Assembly (NCBI GenBank): GCA_015233135.1
Contig: JADFYH010000009.1
Location: 1 to 64,000 of the forward strand
Direction of reading: 5' to 3'
DNA: 64,000 nt
From: Deltaproteobacteria bacterium
GTDB taxonomy: Bacteria; UBA10199; JADFYH01
Position numbers and translations under genes: made by a program. This document shows positions 39,888-50,121 of this stretch, piece by piece (position 1 is the stretch's first letter; each line of letters begins with the position of its first letter). The notes under the pieces are model-generated. The model ran no database searches and was not told the DNA's origin. It saw only the letters and a list, made by a program, of their open reading frames with translations.

Positions 39888-40904
39888 TTACAGCTCTTCC
39901 TTTTTGGTTTCATCTTCCGCAGGGTAAACCCATGAATCGAGCTTCATACCCAAAGAAAGATTCATTTCTGACAAAATTTCCTTAATCTCATTGAGCGACT
40001 TACGACCAAAATTTTTAGTTTTCAACATTTCGGATTCAGTCTTTTGAACCAACTCTCCAATGTGTCTGATATTGGCATTTTGAAGACAATTGGCAGACCT
40101 CACGGAAAGTTCCAACTCCTCTACCCGCTTGTTCAGATTTTCGTTGATACGGGGGCCATCCGAAATAATTTCTTCCACGGGCTCATCTTCTTCTTCGAAG
40201 TTCACAAACATACTGAGTTGATCTTTTAAGATCTTCGCCGAATAAGAAACAGAGTCTTCCGGGGTAACCGAACCATCAGTCCACACTTCCAAAGTGAGCC
40301 TATCGTAGTCAGTATCTTGCCCTACGCGTGCATTGGCTATCGTATAATTCACCTTGGTAATAGGAGTAAAAATTGCATCGATGGGAATCATTCCGATAGG
40401 ATCTTTTTCGCTTTTGTTACGATCTGCAGGGGAATATCCTTTTCCCAAACGCACCACTAATTCCATATTGAGCTTTGCATCGGCGGATAAAGTAGCAATA
40501 TGTAAATCCGGATTCAGCACTTCAATATTAGCCGAAGCAACGATATCGGAGGCCTTCACTTCTTTAGGGCCCACCGCATCAATGCGCACTACTTCACGTT
40601 CGACACCACTCAACCTTAAGCGGAGCTGCTTGAGGTTTAAAATAATATCCGTGACATCCTCTGTAACTCCAGGAACGGACGAAAACTCATGCTGCACACC
40701 CTCAATTTTAATATTTGTGACTGCGGCACCTTGAATGGAAGACAACAATACCCTTCTTAGGGCATTCCCCAGCGTAAGACCAAAACCCCTCTCTAAAGGT
40801 TTAACAACAAACTTACCGAAGTTATTTCCCTCGCCATCTCTTTCGACATCCAGCTTTTTAGGCTTAATCAAACCTCTCCAATTTTTAGCCACTAGAGTAT
40901 CCAT
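39888..40904 (-). CDS. rpoA: RNA polymerase alpha subunit
   Basis: 338 residues with the full two-domain layout: N-terminal dimerisation domain ([28 protein letters not shown]) and C-terminal domain beginning near 265 ([34 protein letters not shown]). It assembles the polymerase and contacts upstream DNA and activators. Confidence 0.97.
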   Translation of the reverse strand: MDTLVAKNWRGLIKPKKLDVERDGEGNNFGKFVVKPLERGFGLTLGNALRRVLLSSIQGAAVTNIKIEGVQHEFSSVPGVTEDVTDIILNLKQLRLRLSGVEREVVRIDAVGPKEVKASDIVASANIEVLNPDLHIATLSADAKLNMELVVRLGKGYSPADRNKSEKDPIGMIPIDAIFTPITKVNYTIANARVGQDTDYDRLTLEVWTDGSVTPEDSVSYSAKILKDQLSMFVNFEEEDEPVEEIISDGPRINENLNKRVEELELSVRSANCLQNANIRHIGELVQKTESEMLKTKNFGRKSLNEIKEILSEMNLSLGMKLDSWVYPAEDETKKEEL

Positions 40905-40934
40905 CTTACGACCTCCATTTGATCTCTTGAAATC

Positions 40935-41561
40935 TTATTTAGAATATAATTCAACGATGAGCTGCTCTTGAATAGGCAAAGTAAGATCAGAACGCTGTGG
41001 AAGCGTTTTTACAACACCCTTAAAATTTTGCTTATCCAATTCCAACCAGGAAGGAATTCCTCTACGGTCAACCGATTCGATGGCCTGAACGATACGAGCC
41101 ACCTTACGGCTATTTTCTTTCACTTCCACCAAATCGCTAGGACGACAGATGTAAGAAGGAATATTCACTTTTTTGGTGTTTACCGTAAAATGCCCATGCC
41201 TCACCAGATGCCTGGCCTCCGCTCTCGAGTTTGCAAAACCAAATCGGTACACCATGTTATCCAGACGCGATTCCAAATCGAGTAACAAATTCTCACCCGT
41301 CACACCTTTTTTGCGATCAGCTCTTTGAAAGGCAAGTCGGAAAGGACGCTCGAGTATACCATAAATTCTTTTCACCTTTTGCTTTTCACGAAGCTGAGTC
41401 CCATACTCGGACTTCTTGGTACGCCCTTGCCCATGCTGTCCGGGCGGATAAGCACGACGATCTATCGCACACTTTTCAGTATAACAACGATCGCCTTTCA
41501 AAAACAACTTCATGCCTTCCCGACGACAAAGCTTACAAACTGAATCTGTATACCTAGCCAT
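40935..41561 (-). CDS. rpsD: 30S ribosomal protein S4, zinc form
   Basis: 208 residues. The start, [29 protein letters not shown], keeps four cysteines for zinc binding, unlike the E. coli protein. [10 protein letters not shown] and the S4 RNA-binding fold with [17 protein letters not shown] are present. It begins one base inside the rpsK stop. In many bacteria S4 also represses the alpha operon. Confidence 0.97.
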   Translation of the reverse strand: MARYTDSVCKLCRREGMKLFLKGDRCYTEKCAIDRRAYPPGQHGQGRTKKSEYGTQLREKQKVKRIYGILERPFRLAFQRADRKKGVTGENLLLDLESRLDNMVYRFGFANSRAEARHLVRHGHFTVNTKKVNIPSYICRPSDLVEVKENSRKVARIVQAIESVDRRGIPSWLELDKQNFKGVVKTLPQRSDLTLPIQEQLIVELYSK

Positions 41562-42001
41562 TACACTCTTCTCCTCTTAGGGGGTCTGCAACCATTGTGA
41601 GGAATAGGGGTTACATCCCGAATCATTGTTACCTTTAAACCTGCCTGAGCCACTGCCCTTAACGCAGATTCTCTGCCACCACCTGGGCCATTGACATAAA
41701 CGGTCACCGTCCTTAGACCATGTTCCATAGCCTTTTTCACTGCATCTTCAGAAGCAATCTGGGCCGCAAAAGGAGTGCTCTTTCTAGAGCCCTTGAAACC
41801 TTTTGAACCCGCAGAGGACCAAGACACAACATTGCCCGAAACATCCGTCACCGTAATAATGGTATTATTAAAACTGGCTTGAATATGAACAAGACCAACC
41901 GACAATTGTTTTTTATTTTTCTTTCTTTTTGGAGCTTTGGCTGCGGCTTCCTTTTTTTCTTCCGGGGCAGCACTGACTTCAGTAGATTTTGTAGAACCCA
42001 T
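41561..42001 (-). CDS. rpsK: 30S ribosomal protein S11 with N-terminal extension
   Basis: 146 residues against about 129. The last 120 residues are standard S11 ([49 protein letters not shown]-like end [11 protein letters not shown]). The first 25 residues form an Ala/Lys/Glu-rich extension, a pattern repeated in L17 and L30 here. Confidence 0.96.
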   Translation of the reverse strand: MGSTKSTEVSAAPEEKKEAAAKAPKRKKNKKQLSVGLVHIQASFNNTIITVTDVSGNVVSWSSAGSKGFKGSRKSTPFAAQIASEDAVKKAMEHGLRTVTVYVNGPGGGRESALRAVAQAGLKVTMIRDVTPIPHNGCRPPKRRRV

Positions 42002-42029
42002 AGTTTTTCCCTAAAAAATAACGAGTGAA

Positions 42030-42413
42030 TTATTTACCGCTTGGAGCCTTCTTTCGACCTGCTACCGTCTTGCGGGGACCTTTTCGGGTCCTTGAGTTGG
42101 TCTTCGTCCTTTGACCTCTTACAGGAAGACCCTTACGGTGCCTCGTTCCACGATAGGCGCCCAAATCTTGAAGCCGTTTAATACTCAACCCGACTTCACG
42201 GCGCAAATCCCCTTCCACTTTAAAATTGGAATCCATATATTCGCGAATCTTCGCGATATCGGCATCCGTCAATTTCTCTGCACGAAGGTTTGGATCAATA
42301 CCTGTTGCTTCTAAGATTTCTTTACAACGGGACCGCCCTACCCCAAAAATATAGGTTAAAGCAATCTCCATTCTTTTCTTCGAAGGAATATCAACACCGG
42401 CTATACGTGGCAT
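42030..42413 (-). CDS. rpsM: 30S ribosomal protein S13
   Basis: 127 residues, standard: [58 protein letters not shown] and a basic tail. It sits in the subunit head and contacts the P-site tRNA. A hairpin just upstream may be a regulatory site. Confidence 0.97.
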   Translation of the reverse strand: MPRIAGVDIPSKKRMEIALTYIFGVGRSRCKEILEATGIDPNLRAEKLTDADIAKIREYMDSNFKVEGDLRREVGLSIKRLQDLGAYRGTRHRKGLPVRGQRTKTNSRTRKGPRKTVAGRKKAPSGK

Positions 42414-42422
42414 AAATTATCG

Positions 42423-42446
42423 ATGTGTAGGTCGTATCCTACACAT
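42423..42446 (-). promoter_or_regulatory. Intercistronic hairpin before rpsM
   Basis: ATGTGTAGG (42423-42431) and CCTACACAT (42438-42446) pair perfectly around a 6-base loop, between the rpmJ stop and the rpsM start. It has no T-run. In enterobacteria S4 represses this operon by binding near the rpsM start, but I cannot see the S4 pseudoknot here, so this is only a candidate. Confidence 0.35.
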
Positions 42447-42559
42447 TACCCTTGTTTCTGTTTGTGTCTTGGATTTTCACAAATAACCCGAACGGTACCT
42501 GACCGTCGAATCACCTTACATTTAGGACATATTTTTTTGACAGAGCTTCTGACTTTCAT
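42446..42559 (-). CDS. rpmJ: 50S ribosomal protein L36, zinc form
   Basis: 37 residues: [19 protein letters not shown], then [15 protein letters not shown]. The C-x2-C-x12-C-x4-H zinc pattern is intact. It lies between infA and rpsM, the standard place, and its stop coincides with the foot of the hairpin at 42423-42446. Confidence 0.97.
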   Translation of the reverse strand: MKVRSSVKKICPKCKVIRRSGTVRVICENPRHKQKQG

Positions 42560-42589
42560 AGTGGGTCTCTTTTAAATCTAGGTTCAAAT

Positions 42590-42808
42590 TTATTTAGCAC
42601 GATAAATAATTCTTCCCCGCGTTAGATCATAGGGAGACAGCTCTACTTTCACTCGATCACCAGGAAGAATCTTGATGAAATGCATCCGCATCTTCCCCGA
42701 TATATGAGCCAATATCTTGTGGCCATTTTCGAGTTGCACCCTAAACATGGCATTTGGGAGCGGCTCTGTTACCACTCCTTCAACTTCAATACAATCTTCT
42801 TTTGACAC
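42590..42808 (-). CDS. infA: Translation initiation factor IF-1
   Basis: 72 residues with a GTG start. OB-fold pattern [39 protein letters not shown] and the ending GRIIYRAK are standard. It blocks the ribosomal A site during initiation. An AGGA site lies 11 bases upstream. Confidence 0.97.
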   Translation of the reverse strand: MSKEDCIEVEGVVTEPLPNAMFRVQLENGHKILAHISGKMRMHFIKILPGDRVKVELSPYDLTRGRIIYRAK

Positions 42809-42826
42809 TGTTGTTAAATTCCTTTC

Positions 42827-42849
42827 GTTTCAAACCCCAGGTTTGAAAC
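42827..42849 (-). promoter_or_regulatory. Intercistronic hairpin between map and infA
   Basis: GTTTCAAACC and GGTTTGAAAC pair perfectly with a CCA loop, starting at the last base of the map stop. There is no T-run on the minus strand, so it is probably an mRNA stability or processing element rather than a terminator. Confidence 0.4.
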
Positions 42850-43598
42850 TAAAACATACTTAAAATCTCGGGGCCATTTTCGGTAACGACAACGGTATGT
42901 TCAAAATGCACCGATAAACCTTTGTCTTTTGTAATGACCGTCCAACCATCCTCTAAAGTTTTAACCTCATGCGTCCCTTCATTGATCATGGGCTCGATGG
43001 CAAATACCATCCCCGCCTTCAAACGAAACCCAGTTCCTGCCTCGCCATAATTGGGCACCTGAGGTTCCTCATGCAACTTTGTCCCTATGCCATGCCCCAC
43101 ATAATCTCGAACAACCGAATAACCATGAGCTTCCACATAAGTCTGTATAGAGGCTCCAATATCAAACAACCTTTTTTTAGGAAGCATTTGCTCAATGCCC
43201 TTAAAAAGGCTTTCCTGCCCAACTTTCAAAATTCTGGCAGCTCTTTCGGATACCTCTCCTACTGCATAAGTATAAGCGGCATCTCCATAATAACCCTCGA
43301 TCATAGCTCCGCAATCCACTCCAATCACATCTCCCTCCTTCAAAATACGTTTGGAAGAAGGAATTCCATGCACAACCTCATGATTTATGGAAGTGCACAA
43401 AGTAGCCTGATAACCCATGTAGCCCTTGAAGGCTGGACTCGCGCCTGCTTCACGGATACACCGCTCAGCCACCTGATCAAGTTCTAAGGTAGAGACACCG
43501 GGCCGAACATACTCCTTTATTTTTAAAAGAACCTGGGCCACTACTTTGGAGGCCTTTTTAATCTTCTCAATCTCCGCCGCTGATCGAATAACAACCAT
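42849..43598 (-). CDS. map: Methionine aminopeptidase type I
   Basis: 249 residues. Metal ligands occur in GVDCGAMIEGYYGDAAYTY, the GHGIGTKLHEEPQVPNYG loop, AIEPMIN and the C-terminal HFEHTVVVTENGPEIL. It removes the initiator methionine. The start lies 2 bases from the adk stop. Confidence 0.97.
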   Translation of the reverse strand: MVVIRSAAEIEKIKKASKVVAQVLLKIKEYVRPGVSTLELDQVAERCIREAGASPAFKGYMGYQATLCTSINHEVVHGIPSSKRILKEGDVIGVDCGAMIEGYYGDAAYTYAVGEVSERAARILKVGQESLFKGIEQMLPKKRLFDIGASIQTYVEAHGYSVVRDYVGHGIGTKLHEEPQVPNYGEAGTGFRLKAGMVFAIEPMINEGTHEVKTLEDGWTVITKDKGLSVHFEHTVVVTENGPEILSMF

Positions 43599-43600
43599 AG

Positions 43601-44263
43601 CTAAGAATGGCCTTGTGATCTGCTTTCTAAAATCTTTTCAATCTTTTTTAAGATCAAGGCCACTTCACCACTCCCATTGATAGATTCCAGTATTTTTTCC
43701 TGTTTATAAAAATTAATTACTGGCTGAGTTTTGTCTACATAAACTTTTAATCGCTGTCGGATGGTGCGCTCCTGATCATCATCACGCTGAAAAAGTTTTG
43801 AAGCACAGACATCACAAACTCCCTCTTGCTTTGGAGGGCTATACAATACGTGATAGGCCTTCTTGCACTTTTCACACTGCCTTCTTCCAGTCAGACGAGC
43901 CACCAATTCTTCTTCATTCACTTCAATATTAACCACACAATCTATTTTTTTACCCTGGGCTTTCAACATTTCCTTCAAGGCGGATGCCTGTTCCAAGGTC
44001 CTTGGGAAACCATCTAAAATAAAACCCTTATTACAATCCTTCTGCTTCAAACGTTCGTCCATCAAACTCACTATCACCGAATCTGGAACCAGTTTACCTT
44101 CAGACATGAACTTTTCAGCTTCCAGCCCCAAAGGGCTCTTTGCTGTTCTTGCCTCTCTCAGCATGTCCCCCGTAGAAATTTGAGGAATACCGTAAATCTG
44201 CTGAACTTGTTGTGACTGGGTCCCCTTACCAGCACCCGGAGGCCCAAAAAAAATCAGATTCAA
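43601..44263 (-). CDS. adk: Adenylate kinase, zinc form
   Basis: 220 residues: P-loop GPPGAGKGTQ, QISTGDMLR, FILDGFPRTLEQA, and a LID domain with four cysteines (CEKCKKAYHV...CDVCASKLF) that bind zinc. It balances ATP, ADP and AMP. It follows secY after 1 base. Confidence 0.97.
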   Translation of the reverse strand: MNLIFFGPPGAGKGTQSQQVQQIYGIPQISTGDMLREARTAKSPLGLEAEKFMSEGKLVPDSVIVSLMDERLKQKDCNKGFILDGFPRTLEQASALKEMLKAQGKKIDCVVNIEVNEEELVARLTGRRQCEKCKKAYHVLYSPPKQEGVCDVCASKLFQRDDDQERTIRQRLKVYVDKTQPVINFYKQEKILESINGSGEVALILKKIEKILESRSQGHS

Positions 44264-44264
44264 C

Positions 44265-45557
44265 TTAACCTCTCCTCCCTTTAAACTTTCCTGCCTTCTG
44301 ACCTAAAAATCCATCATAATGATGACTCAGAAGATGAGACTCCATTTGGGCTACGGTATCCATGGCCACCCCTACAATGATAAGAATGGAAGTCCCTCCA
44401 AAAACAGAAGCCAAGGTACGAGGTATTCCAAAATGATTCATCAATAGTTCGGGTAACACACAAATCGCTGCTACATAAACTGCACCCCCTAAAGTAATGC
44501 GAGTTAACACTCTATCAATGAAATCCGAAGTAGGTTTTCCGGGCCTTACACCGGGAATAAAACCCCCATTTTTACGCACATTGTCTGCCACATCTACGGG
44601 GTTAAAGGCCACAGCTGTATAAAAAAAAGCGAAGAAGATAATCAAAAACACATAAAGAAAAGTATGCAACCAACCACTGGTCAGAGAAGTCGCAATCCTC
44701 TGAAAAAACTCCACATGAAAAAATTGCGCAATCGTCGCAGGAAATAAAATAAGAGAAGACGCAAAAATGGGCGGAATAACTCCAGCCGTATTTATTTTTA
44801 GAGGCAAATGCGTGGTCTGTCCTCCAAACATTTTTCTACCTACTACTCGCTTGGCAAAACTAATAGGAATCCTTCTTTGACCGCGTTCACAAAAAGCAAT
44901 GAGTGCAATGACCACAGCAATAAAACCAAGAAGCAGCAAACAAGTAAATCCAGTTTGAGTTTTTAAAGCATCTCGGAATGCAGAGGGGATTCGTGCAACA
45001 ATTCCAGAAAAAATAACCAAAGAAATTCCATTGCCTATACCGCGTTCCGTAATTTGCTCTCCCAACCACATCACAAAACTCGTCCCCGCTGCCAAGGTGA
45101 ACATGCTTGTAAAACAGAAAAGGATGCCTCCCTCGCCCGGCAACAAAACCCCTTGCCGTTCCAGTCCATAACTAAAGCCAAAACCTTGAACCAAGGCCAA
45201 GACCACAGTGCCATAGCGTGTGTACTGGGTAATTTTTTTACGCCCTTGCTCGCCCTCTTTTTGCAACTTTTCAAGACTGGGAATCACGACAGTCAAAAGC
45301 TGCATAATAATGGAGGCACTGATGTAGGGCATAATGGAAAGTGCAAAAACCGAAAATTTTTCGAAAGCACCCCCTGAAAATAAATTGATAATTTCAAAGA
45401 TCGTCCCTTGAGACAAAAACTTTTTTAATGCCACTGGATCTATCCCTGGGGTAGGTATAAAGCAGCCCAAACGATAGACAGCCAACATCATCAACGTAAA
45501 CAGAATACGCTTCTTTAACTCCGGGATTTTTGTAATATTTCCAAGACTGGTCGACAC
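44265..45557 (-). CDS. secY: Protein translocase subunit SecY
   Basis: 430 residues with ten predicted transmembrane helices. Typical segments are YRLGCFIPTPGID, SIMPYISASIIMQLLTVVIPSLEKLQKEGEQGRKKITQYTRY and the plug/pore regions, with FFYTAVAFNPVDVADN and GFIPGVRPG near the cytoplasmic loops. It forms the Sec export channel. Confidence 0.97.
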   Translation of the reverse strand: MSTSLGNITKIPELKKRILFTLMMLAVYRLGCFIPTPGIDPVALKKFLSQGTIFEIINLFSGGAFEKFSVFALSIMPYISASIIMQLLTVVIPSLEKLQKEGEQGRKKITQYTRYGTVVLALVQGFGFSYGLERQGVLLPGEGGILFCFTSMFTLAAGTSFVMWLGEQITERGIGNGISLVIFSGIVARIPSAFRDALKTQTGFTCLLLLGFIAVVIALIAFCERGQRRIPISFAKRVVGRKMFGGQTTHLPLKINTAGVIPPIFASSLILFPATIAQFFHVEFFQRIATSLTSGWLHTFLYVFLIIFFAFFYTAVAFNPVDVADNVRKNGGFIPGVRPGKPTSDFIDRVLTRITLGGAVYVAAICVLPELLMNHFGIPRTLASVFGGTSILIIVGVAMDTVAQMESHLLSHHYDGFLGQKAGKFKGRRG

Positions 45558-45560
45558 AGA

Positions 45561-46019
45561 TTATTGGCCTTTTACCTGGAGAAGTTCTACGGTTCCGCCA
45601 CTTTTTTGAATCTTCTCAGCGGCGCTTTTTGAAAACTGGTGGGCCTTAACTACTAGAGAATGCGGGAGTTCCCCTTCGCCCAAAATTTTAAGAGGCAATT
45701 GTTTCTTCCGCACTAGACCTTTTTTCAATAAAGCATCTAGATCGACTACAGCCCCAGAAGAAAACTGGGCCAACTCCCCCACATTAACTATATTAAATTC
45801 CACTCGAAAAGGATTATGAAAGCCTCGCTTGGGAACACGCCTCGACAAGGGCATTTGCCCCCCTTCGAAGCCTGCTTTATGAAATCCACCCGACCTTGCA
45901 TGCTGCCCTTTATGGCCTTTGGTCGAAGTCCCCCCATGACCGCTGGAATCTCCTCTTCCTAGTCTTTTTTTCTTTTTATTCGCGCCCGGAGGACTTTCTA
46001 AACAAGATAACCAGTTCAT
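45561..46019 (-). CDS. rplO: 50S ribosomal protein L15
   Basis: 152 residues: KKRLGRGDSSGHGGTSTKGHKGQHARSG and GQMPLSRRVPKRGFHNPF are standard L15. The start overlaps rpmD by 4 bases (ATGA). Confidence 0.96.
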   Translation of the reverse strand: MNWLSCLESPPGANKKKKRLGRGDSSGHGGTSTKGHKGQHARSGGFHKAGFEGGQMPLSRRVPKRGFHNPFRVEFNIVNVGELAQFSSGAVVDLDALLKKGLVRKKQLPLKILGEGELPHSLVVKAHQFSKSAAEKIQKSGGTVELLQVKGQ

Positions 46020-46309
46020 TTCTTCACCTTGGCTGTTTTTTTCTTTTTTGTTTTCGCTTTTACTTCACCCAAAACATATTCGGGATTTGAATGAAACGCC
46101 GTGACAGGCTCTTTTTCCTCTAACGAAGTCACAGGTTCTACTTTTAAAAGATAAATTACATTTTGAATCATCCCCCGTACAGCAGGTGTATCTTTCAAAA
46201 TACGGGATTGATGCCGATGCCCCAGGCCCAAGGCCTTTACGGTTCTCTTGTGGTTTTCAGGAGTGGCAATCACTCCTTTTTCGAGGGTAATACGAATTAA
46301 ACCAGACAT
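46016..46309 (-). CDS. rpmD: 50S ribosomal protein L30 with C-terminal extension
   Basis: 97 residues, whereas L30 is normally about 60. The first 60 match L30 (LIRITLEKGVIATPENHKRTVKALGLG; TPAVRGMIQNVIYLLKV); the last 37 are an extra tail ending in a Lys-rich run. Confidence 0.93.
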   Translation of the reverse strand: MSGLIRITLEKGVIATPENHKRTVKALGLGHRHQSRILKDTPAVRGMIQNVIYLLKVEPVTSLEEKEPVTAFHSNPEYVLGEVKAKTKKKKTAKVKK

Positions 46310-46310
46310 G

Positions 46311-46796
46311 TTAAACCGCCTTCTTTAATGCTAAATACTTTTCAGGAATTTTCATTCGGACAAGACCATCAAAGGTTGCTTTGACCACGTTGTGCGGATT
46401 GTTTGTACCAATACACTTGGTCAGGATATCGTGAACGCCCACCGCTTCTAACACTGCACGAACAGCCCCCCCGGCAATCACCCCGGTACCAGCCGATGCG
46501 GGCTTTAAAAGCACTCGTGCTGAACCAAAACGACCTATGATTTCATGGGGCAACGTCGCCTCTTTTAAAGGGACCTTAATTACGTTTTTACGCGCCTGCT
46601 CTCCCGCCTTACGAATGGCTTCGGGAACTTCTTTTGCTTTTCCCAAGCCAGCCCCCACATGGCCATTCGCATCACCTACCACTACCAAGGCACTGAAACT
46701 AAATCGCCGTCCACCCTTTACTACTTTTGCGGTACGGCTAATGTTAACCACACGTTCCGTAAGTTCCAATTCTGAGAAGTTGTTTTTTTCTTTCAT
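46311..46796 (-). CDS. rpsE: 30S ribosomal protein S5
   Basis: 161 residues: [49 protein letters not shown] and [29 protein letters not shown]. Both halves (dsRNA-like and S5 C-terminal fold) are present. Confidence 0.97.
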   Translation of the reverse strand: MKEKNNFSELELTERVVNISRTAKVVKGGRRFSFSALVVVGDANGHVGAGLGKAKEVPEAIRKAGEQARKNVIKVPLKEATLPHEIIGRFGSARVLLKPASAGTGVIAGGAVRAVLEAVGVHDILTKCIGTNNPHNVVKATFDGLVRMKIPEKYLALKKAV

Positions 46797-46801
46797 GACA
46801 A

Positions 46802-47155
46802 TTAGAATTCGAGTCCTTTTTCTCGTGCTGCGTCAGCCAAGGCTTTAACGCGGCCATGGTAAATGTATCCGTTACGATCAAACACAACTTTTTTAATTCC
46901 TTTTTCCAAAGCCAAGTTCGCCAGGAACTCTCCCACTTTTTTTGCAGCACTTACATTTCCCCCACTAGTTCCAAAAGCCTTGGAAGCGGAAGAGAAGGAC
47001 ACCAAGGTTTGTTGCTTGGCATCATCAATAATTTGCGCATAGATATGGTTCAGACTGCGGAACACCGAAAGCCGAGGCCTTTCGGTGGAGCCCAACACCT
47101 TCTTTCGAATACGCTGTTTTCTCTTTAATCGTGATTTAAGCTTTTGAAGTGACAT
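46802..47155 (-). CDS. rplR: 50S ribosomal protein L18
   Basis: 117 residues: [42 protein letters not shown] and [26 protein letters not shown]. It binds 5S rRNA. Confidence 0.97.
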   Translation of the reverse strand: MSLQKLKSRLKRKQRIRKKVLGSTERPRLSVFRSLNHIYAQIIDDAKQQTLVSFSSASKAFGTSGGNVSAAKKVGEFLANLALEKGIKKVVFDRNGYIYHGRVKALADAAREKGLEF

Positions 47156-47158
47156 ATG

Positions 47159-47713
47159 CTATTTCCCTTTTGAACCACCCGCTGCAGATTTACCGGCCTT
47201 ACGTCTTACAGTTTCATCCGAGTAACGAACTCCCTTGCCCTTGTAAGGTTCGGGGGGCTTTACCCCTCTTACTTCTGAAGCAACCTGTCCCACTAATCTT
47301 TTATCGGCCCCTGTGATAGTAATGTGGGTTTGCTTTTCAACAATAATTTTAATCCCCTGAGGAATTGGATAATTAACAATATGGGAAAAACCTAAGGTTA
47401 AAGAAAGATCCGAACCTTTAATTTCAGCCCTGTAACCCACCCCACTGATATCCAGTTCTTTTTTAAAACCCTCGGAGACCCCTTTCACCAAGCCCTGAAT
47501 AATAGCCCGTGTTAGGCCATGATTGGCTCGCGCTACACGGCCATCATTGGCACGCTTCACCAAAATTTCTTTTTCAGAAATGTCCAATTGAACTTCCGTG
47601 GGCAAATGCAAAGATAACTTTCCCAAAGGCCCTTCAACCCAAACATCTCCTTGGTTGACCTGCACCTTAACTTTCGCGGGTAGAACTATAGGTTGTTTTC
47701 CGATTCTTGACAT
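47159..47713 (-). CDS. rplF: 50S ribosomal protein L6
   Basis: 184 residues from the ATG at 47713 (MSRIGKQPIVLPAKVKV); the longer upstream frame overlaps rpsH and is rejected. The duplicated L6 fold and the VRGVKPPEPYKGKGVRYSDE signature are present. Confidence 0.96.
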   Translation of the reverse strand: MSRIGKQPIVLPAKVKVQVNQGDVWVEGPLGKLSLHLPTEVQLDISEKEILVKRANDGRVARANHGLTRAIIQGLVKGVSEGFKKELDISGVGYRAEIKGSDLSLTLGFSHIVNYPIPQGIKIIVEKQTHITITGADKRLVGQVASEVRGVKPPEPYKGKGVRYSDETVRRKAGKSAAGGSKGK

Positions 47714-47718
47714 AATAA

Positions 47719-48111
47719 TCACCAAATTGTGCAAACAATTTCGCCACCTAATTTAGATTCCTTCGCTTTTTTATCGCTCATTACACCCTTTGAGGTAGAA
47801 ATAATGGAGAGGCCTAAGCCTCCCAAAACCGGCTTTAAAGCATCGCAATGGGCATAAACTCTTCTCCCAGGCTTAGACACCCTCTTCAGAAAAGATATCA
47901 TCGGTTCTTTTTGAGACCCATATTTCAACGTCACGACAATACGAGATTTATTCGCCTCTGAAATAACACTCACGGACCTCACATACCCCTCTTCTTCTAG
48001 AACTTTCAGAACACCCAATTTAAAGAGTGAATGAGGCAATTCAACCCGCTCATGTTTTGAACCTACCGCATTTCGAATTCGGGTTAGCATATCCGCTACT
48101 GGATCTGTCAT
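47719..48111 (-). CDS. rpsH: 30S ribosomal protein S8
   Basis: 130 residues from the second of two ATGs (MTDPVADMLTRIRNAV). GLGLSIISTSKGVMSDKKAKE is the C-terminal signature. In E. coli S8 regulates the spc operon; no such site was identified here. Confidence 0.96.
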   Translation of the reverse strand: MTDPVADMLTRIRNAVGSKHERVELPHSLFKLGVLKVLEEEGYVRSVSVISEANKSRIVVTLKYGSQKEPMISFLKRVSKPGRRVYAHCDALKPVLGGLGLSIISTSKGVMSDKKAKESKLGGEIVCTIW

Positions 48112-48130
48112 CATAAAATAAACTCCCTTA

Positions 48131-48316
48131 TTACCAGCTGGCTTTCATCACTCCAGGGATTTCTCCTCGTCTAGCCAGCAACCTGAAACACAAACGACAC
48201 ATTTTGAACTTTCTAAGAAAAGCGCGAGGCCTTCCACACAGCGGACAACGATTATATCCCCGAACAGAAAACTTGGGACTACGTTTTGCTTTCACCATTA
48301 AAGACGTCTTAGCCAT
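48131..48316 (-). CDS. rpsN: 30S ribosomal protein S14, type Z
   Basis: 61 residues from the ATG at 48316. The short, zinc-binding form: [45 protein letters not shown], with two C-x2-C pairs. The upstream in-frame extension is not conserved. Confidence 0.97.
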   Translation of the reverse strand: MAKTSLMVKAKRSPKFSVRGYNRCPLCGRPRAFLRKFKMCRLCFRLLARRGEIPGVMKASW

Positions 48317-48393
48317 AACTCTTACTTTCTTTTTCAGGAACTTTCTGATTGGGATGAGATGCAAAACGAAGCAGATCGCCCAATCAGAAAGTT

Positions 48394-48939
48394 CTAATTA
48401 CGAAAAGGCATTCCTAAAGCCCTGAGCAAAGCACGGGCCTCATCATCCGTTTTTGCATTCGTACAAAAGGTAATATTCAAGCCTCGAATTTTTTCAACTC
48501 GATCATAGTTAATTTCCGCAAATATGATTTGCTCGGTAATGCCCATCGTATAATTTCCGCGTCCATCAAAAGACTTTGCAGACACGCCCTTGAAATCGCG
48601 CACACGAGGAAGTGCCACATTGACGAGACGATTAAAAAACTCAAACATCTTCTTTTTTCTCAAAGTGACACAAGCCCCTATGGCTTGCCCCTCACGCAAT
48701 TTAAAGGCGGCGATTGATTTCTTGGCACGGGTAATAACGGGTTTCTGTCCCGTTATTTGGGCAATTTCCGCGGCAGCAGAATCTAAAACCTTTGCATTTT
48801 GTGTCGCTTCGGAAATCGAGGTGTTCACTACAATCTTCAGTAGCTTTGGGATCTGCATGACATTCTTGTATCCCAAATCCTTCATCAACTGTGGCACTAC
48901 CTGCTTTTTATAATATTCTTCAAAAACACTTGTAGACAT
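48394..48939 (-). CDS. rplE: 50S ribosomal protein L5
   Basis: 181 residues from the ATG at 48939; earlier in-frame codons lie within the rplX gene. [35 protein letters not shown] and the C-terminal [23 protein letters not shown] are standard. It binds 5S rRNA. Confidence 0.96.
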   Translation of the reverse strand: MSTSVFEEYYKKQVVPQLMKDLGYKNVMQIPKLLKIVVNTSISEATQNAKVLDSAAAEIAQITGQKPVITRAKKSIAAFKLREGQAIGACVTLRKKKMFEFFNRLVNVALPRVRDFKGVSAKSFDGRGNYTMGITEQIIFAEINYDRVEKIRGLNITFCTNAKTDDEARALLRALGMPFRN

Positions 48940-48952
48940 AATGAGATCCAAA

Positions 48953-49285
48953 CTAATTAATTGAGGGAATAACCCCACTGCACTTTTTACAAACTCTTTG
49001 TTTTTTACCATCCACAATTTTACTCCCCACACGCACACCTCTATTACACTTGGGGCAAACCAAAAGTAGATTGGTTAAATGAATACCCAATTCCTTTTGG
49101 ACAATCCCCCCCTGGCGATTTGCTGCATTGGGTTTTTTATGAACTTTAACCACATTCAATTTTTCCACTACCGCCCGTTGCTGACTCACAAGAACCTTTA
49201 AAACCTTACCGGTTTTACCCTTTTCTTTTCCAGTCAAAACGGAAACCTGGTCATTTCTTCGGATATTGGTTTTTTCAGCCAGCAT
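48953..49285 (-). CDS. rplX: 50S ribosomal protein L24, zinc-ribbon form
   Basis: 110 residues from the ATG at 49285. KOW motif [19 protein letters not shown], then [17 protein letters not shown], and a C-terminal zinc ribbon CPKCNRG...CKKC. Confidence 0.96.
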   Translation of the reverse strand: MLAEKTNIRRNDQVSVLTGKEKGKTGKVLKVLVSQQRAVVEKLNVVKVHKKPNAANRQGGIVQKELGIHLTNLLLVCPKCNRGVRVGSKIVDGKKQRVCKKCSGVIPSIN

Positions 49286-49286
49286 T

Positions 49287-49655
49287 TTATAAGACCTCCG
49301 GAGCAAGTGAGATAATCTTCATAAATTTCCTAGCTCTCAGCTCTCGTGCCACGGGACCAAAAATACGAGTCCCCAATGGCTCTCCGTTTGCGTCTACCAA
49401 GACAATGGAATTTTCATCGAAGGAAATATAAGAACCATCTGTGCGCCTAATTTCTTTTTTTGTGCGAACGATCACACCTTTTTTCACATCCCCTTTTTTC
49501 ACCTTACCTTCGGGCAAGGCCTCTTTTACAGAAACCACGATGATATCACCCACGCTGGCGTATCGACGACGCGAACCACCCAGAACCTTGATGCACATCA
49601 ATTTCTTTGCACCGGTATTGTCTGCTGAATTTAAGACAGATAACATCTGGATCAT
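49287..49655 (-). CDS. rplN: 50S ribosomal protein L14
   Basis: 122 residues: [28 protein letters not shown] and [13 protein letters not shown], exactly the normal length. It interacts with 16S rRNA across the subunit interface. Confidence 0.97.
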   Translation of the reverse strand: MIQMLSVLNSADNTGAKKLMCIKVLGGSRRRYASVGDIIVVSVKEALPEGKVKKGDVKKGVIVRTKKEIRRTDGSYISFDENSIVLVDANGEPLGTRIFGPVARELRARKFMKIISLAPEVL

Positions 49656-49657
49656 AA

Positions 49658-49921
49658 TTATGCCGCTGCCTTTCTAAGAACACCCTTCAATCTCCATCGC
49701 TTTGTTTTCGACAAAGGACGACTCTCAATAATCTCAACCTGATCCCCAGTTTTAGAAGTATTTTGCGGATCGTGAATTTTGTAATTTTTGGTTCTCTTGT
49801 AGTATTTCTTAAAAACGGGATGTAACACAACTCGATCGACTGCTACCACACGAGTCTTATCCATTTTGTCTGAAACCACTACACCCACTCTGATTTTCTT
49901 GTTTTCTTTCTTCTTTTCCAT
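49658..49921 (-). CDS. rpsQ: 30S ribosomal protein S17
   Basis: 87 residues from the ATG at 49921, which has an AAGGTG site; an alternative ATG at 49936 overlaps the rpmC stop (TAATG) and adds five residues. [18 protein letters not shown] and KNYKIHDP...[17 protein letters not shown] are standard. Confidence 0.95.
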   Translation of the reverse strand: MEKKKENKKIRVGVVVSDKMDKTRVVAVDRVVLHPVFKKYYKRTKNYKIHDPQNTSKTGDQVEIIESRPLSKTKRWRLKGVLRKAAA

Positions 49922-49935
49922 TACCCACACCTTCA

Positions 49936-50121
49936 TTATTGTTTAGAGCGCAAAACGGTCATTGCTCTCGCAACATTTTTTTTAAGCTCCGATAAACGGT
50001 GGGTTTTTTCCAATTGCCCCGTCGAATGCTGGAGCTTCAACTTAAAAAGCTCTTCTTTCGATTCTCCCACCCATATTTTAAGATCACTTTCAGATTTATT
50101 TCTCAATTCATCAGGCGTCAC
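49936..50121 (-). CDS. rpmC: 50S ribosomal protein L29
   Basis: 61 residues from the GTG at 50121, 7 bases after a GGGAG site; a longer frame would overlap rplP more. [17 protein letters not shown] and the second helix [30 protein letters not shown] are L29. It overlaps the rplP end by 11 bases. Confidence 0.94.
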   Translation of the reverse strand: MTPDELRNKSESDLKIWVGESKEELFKLKLQHSTGQLEKTHRLSELKKNVARAMTVLRSKQ

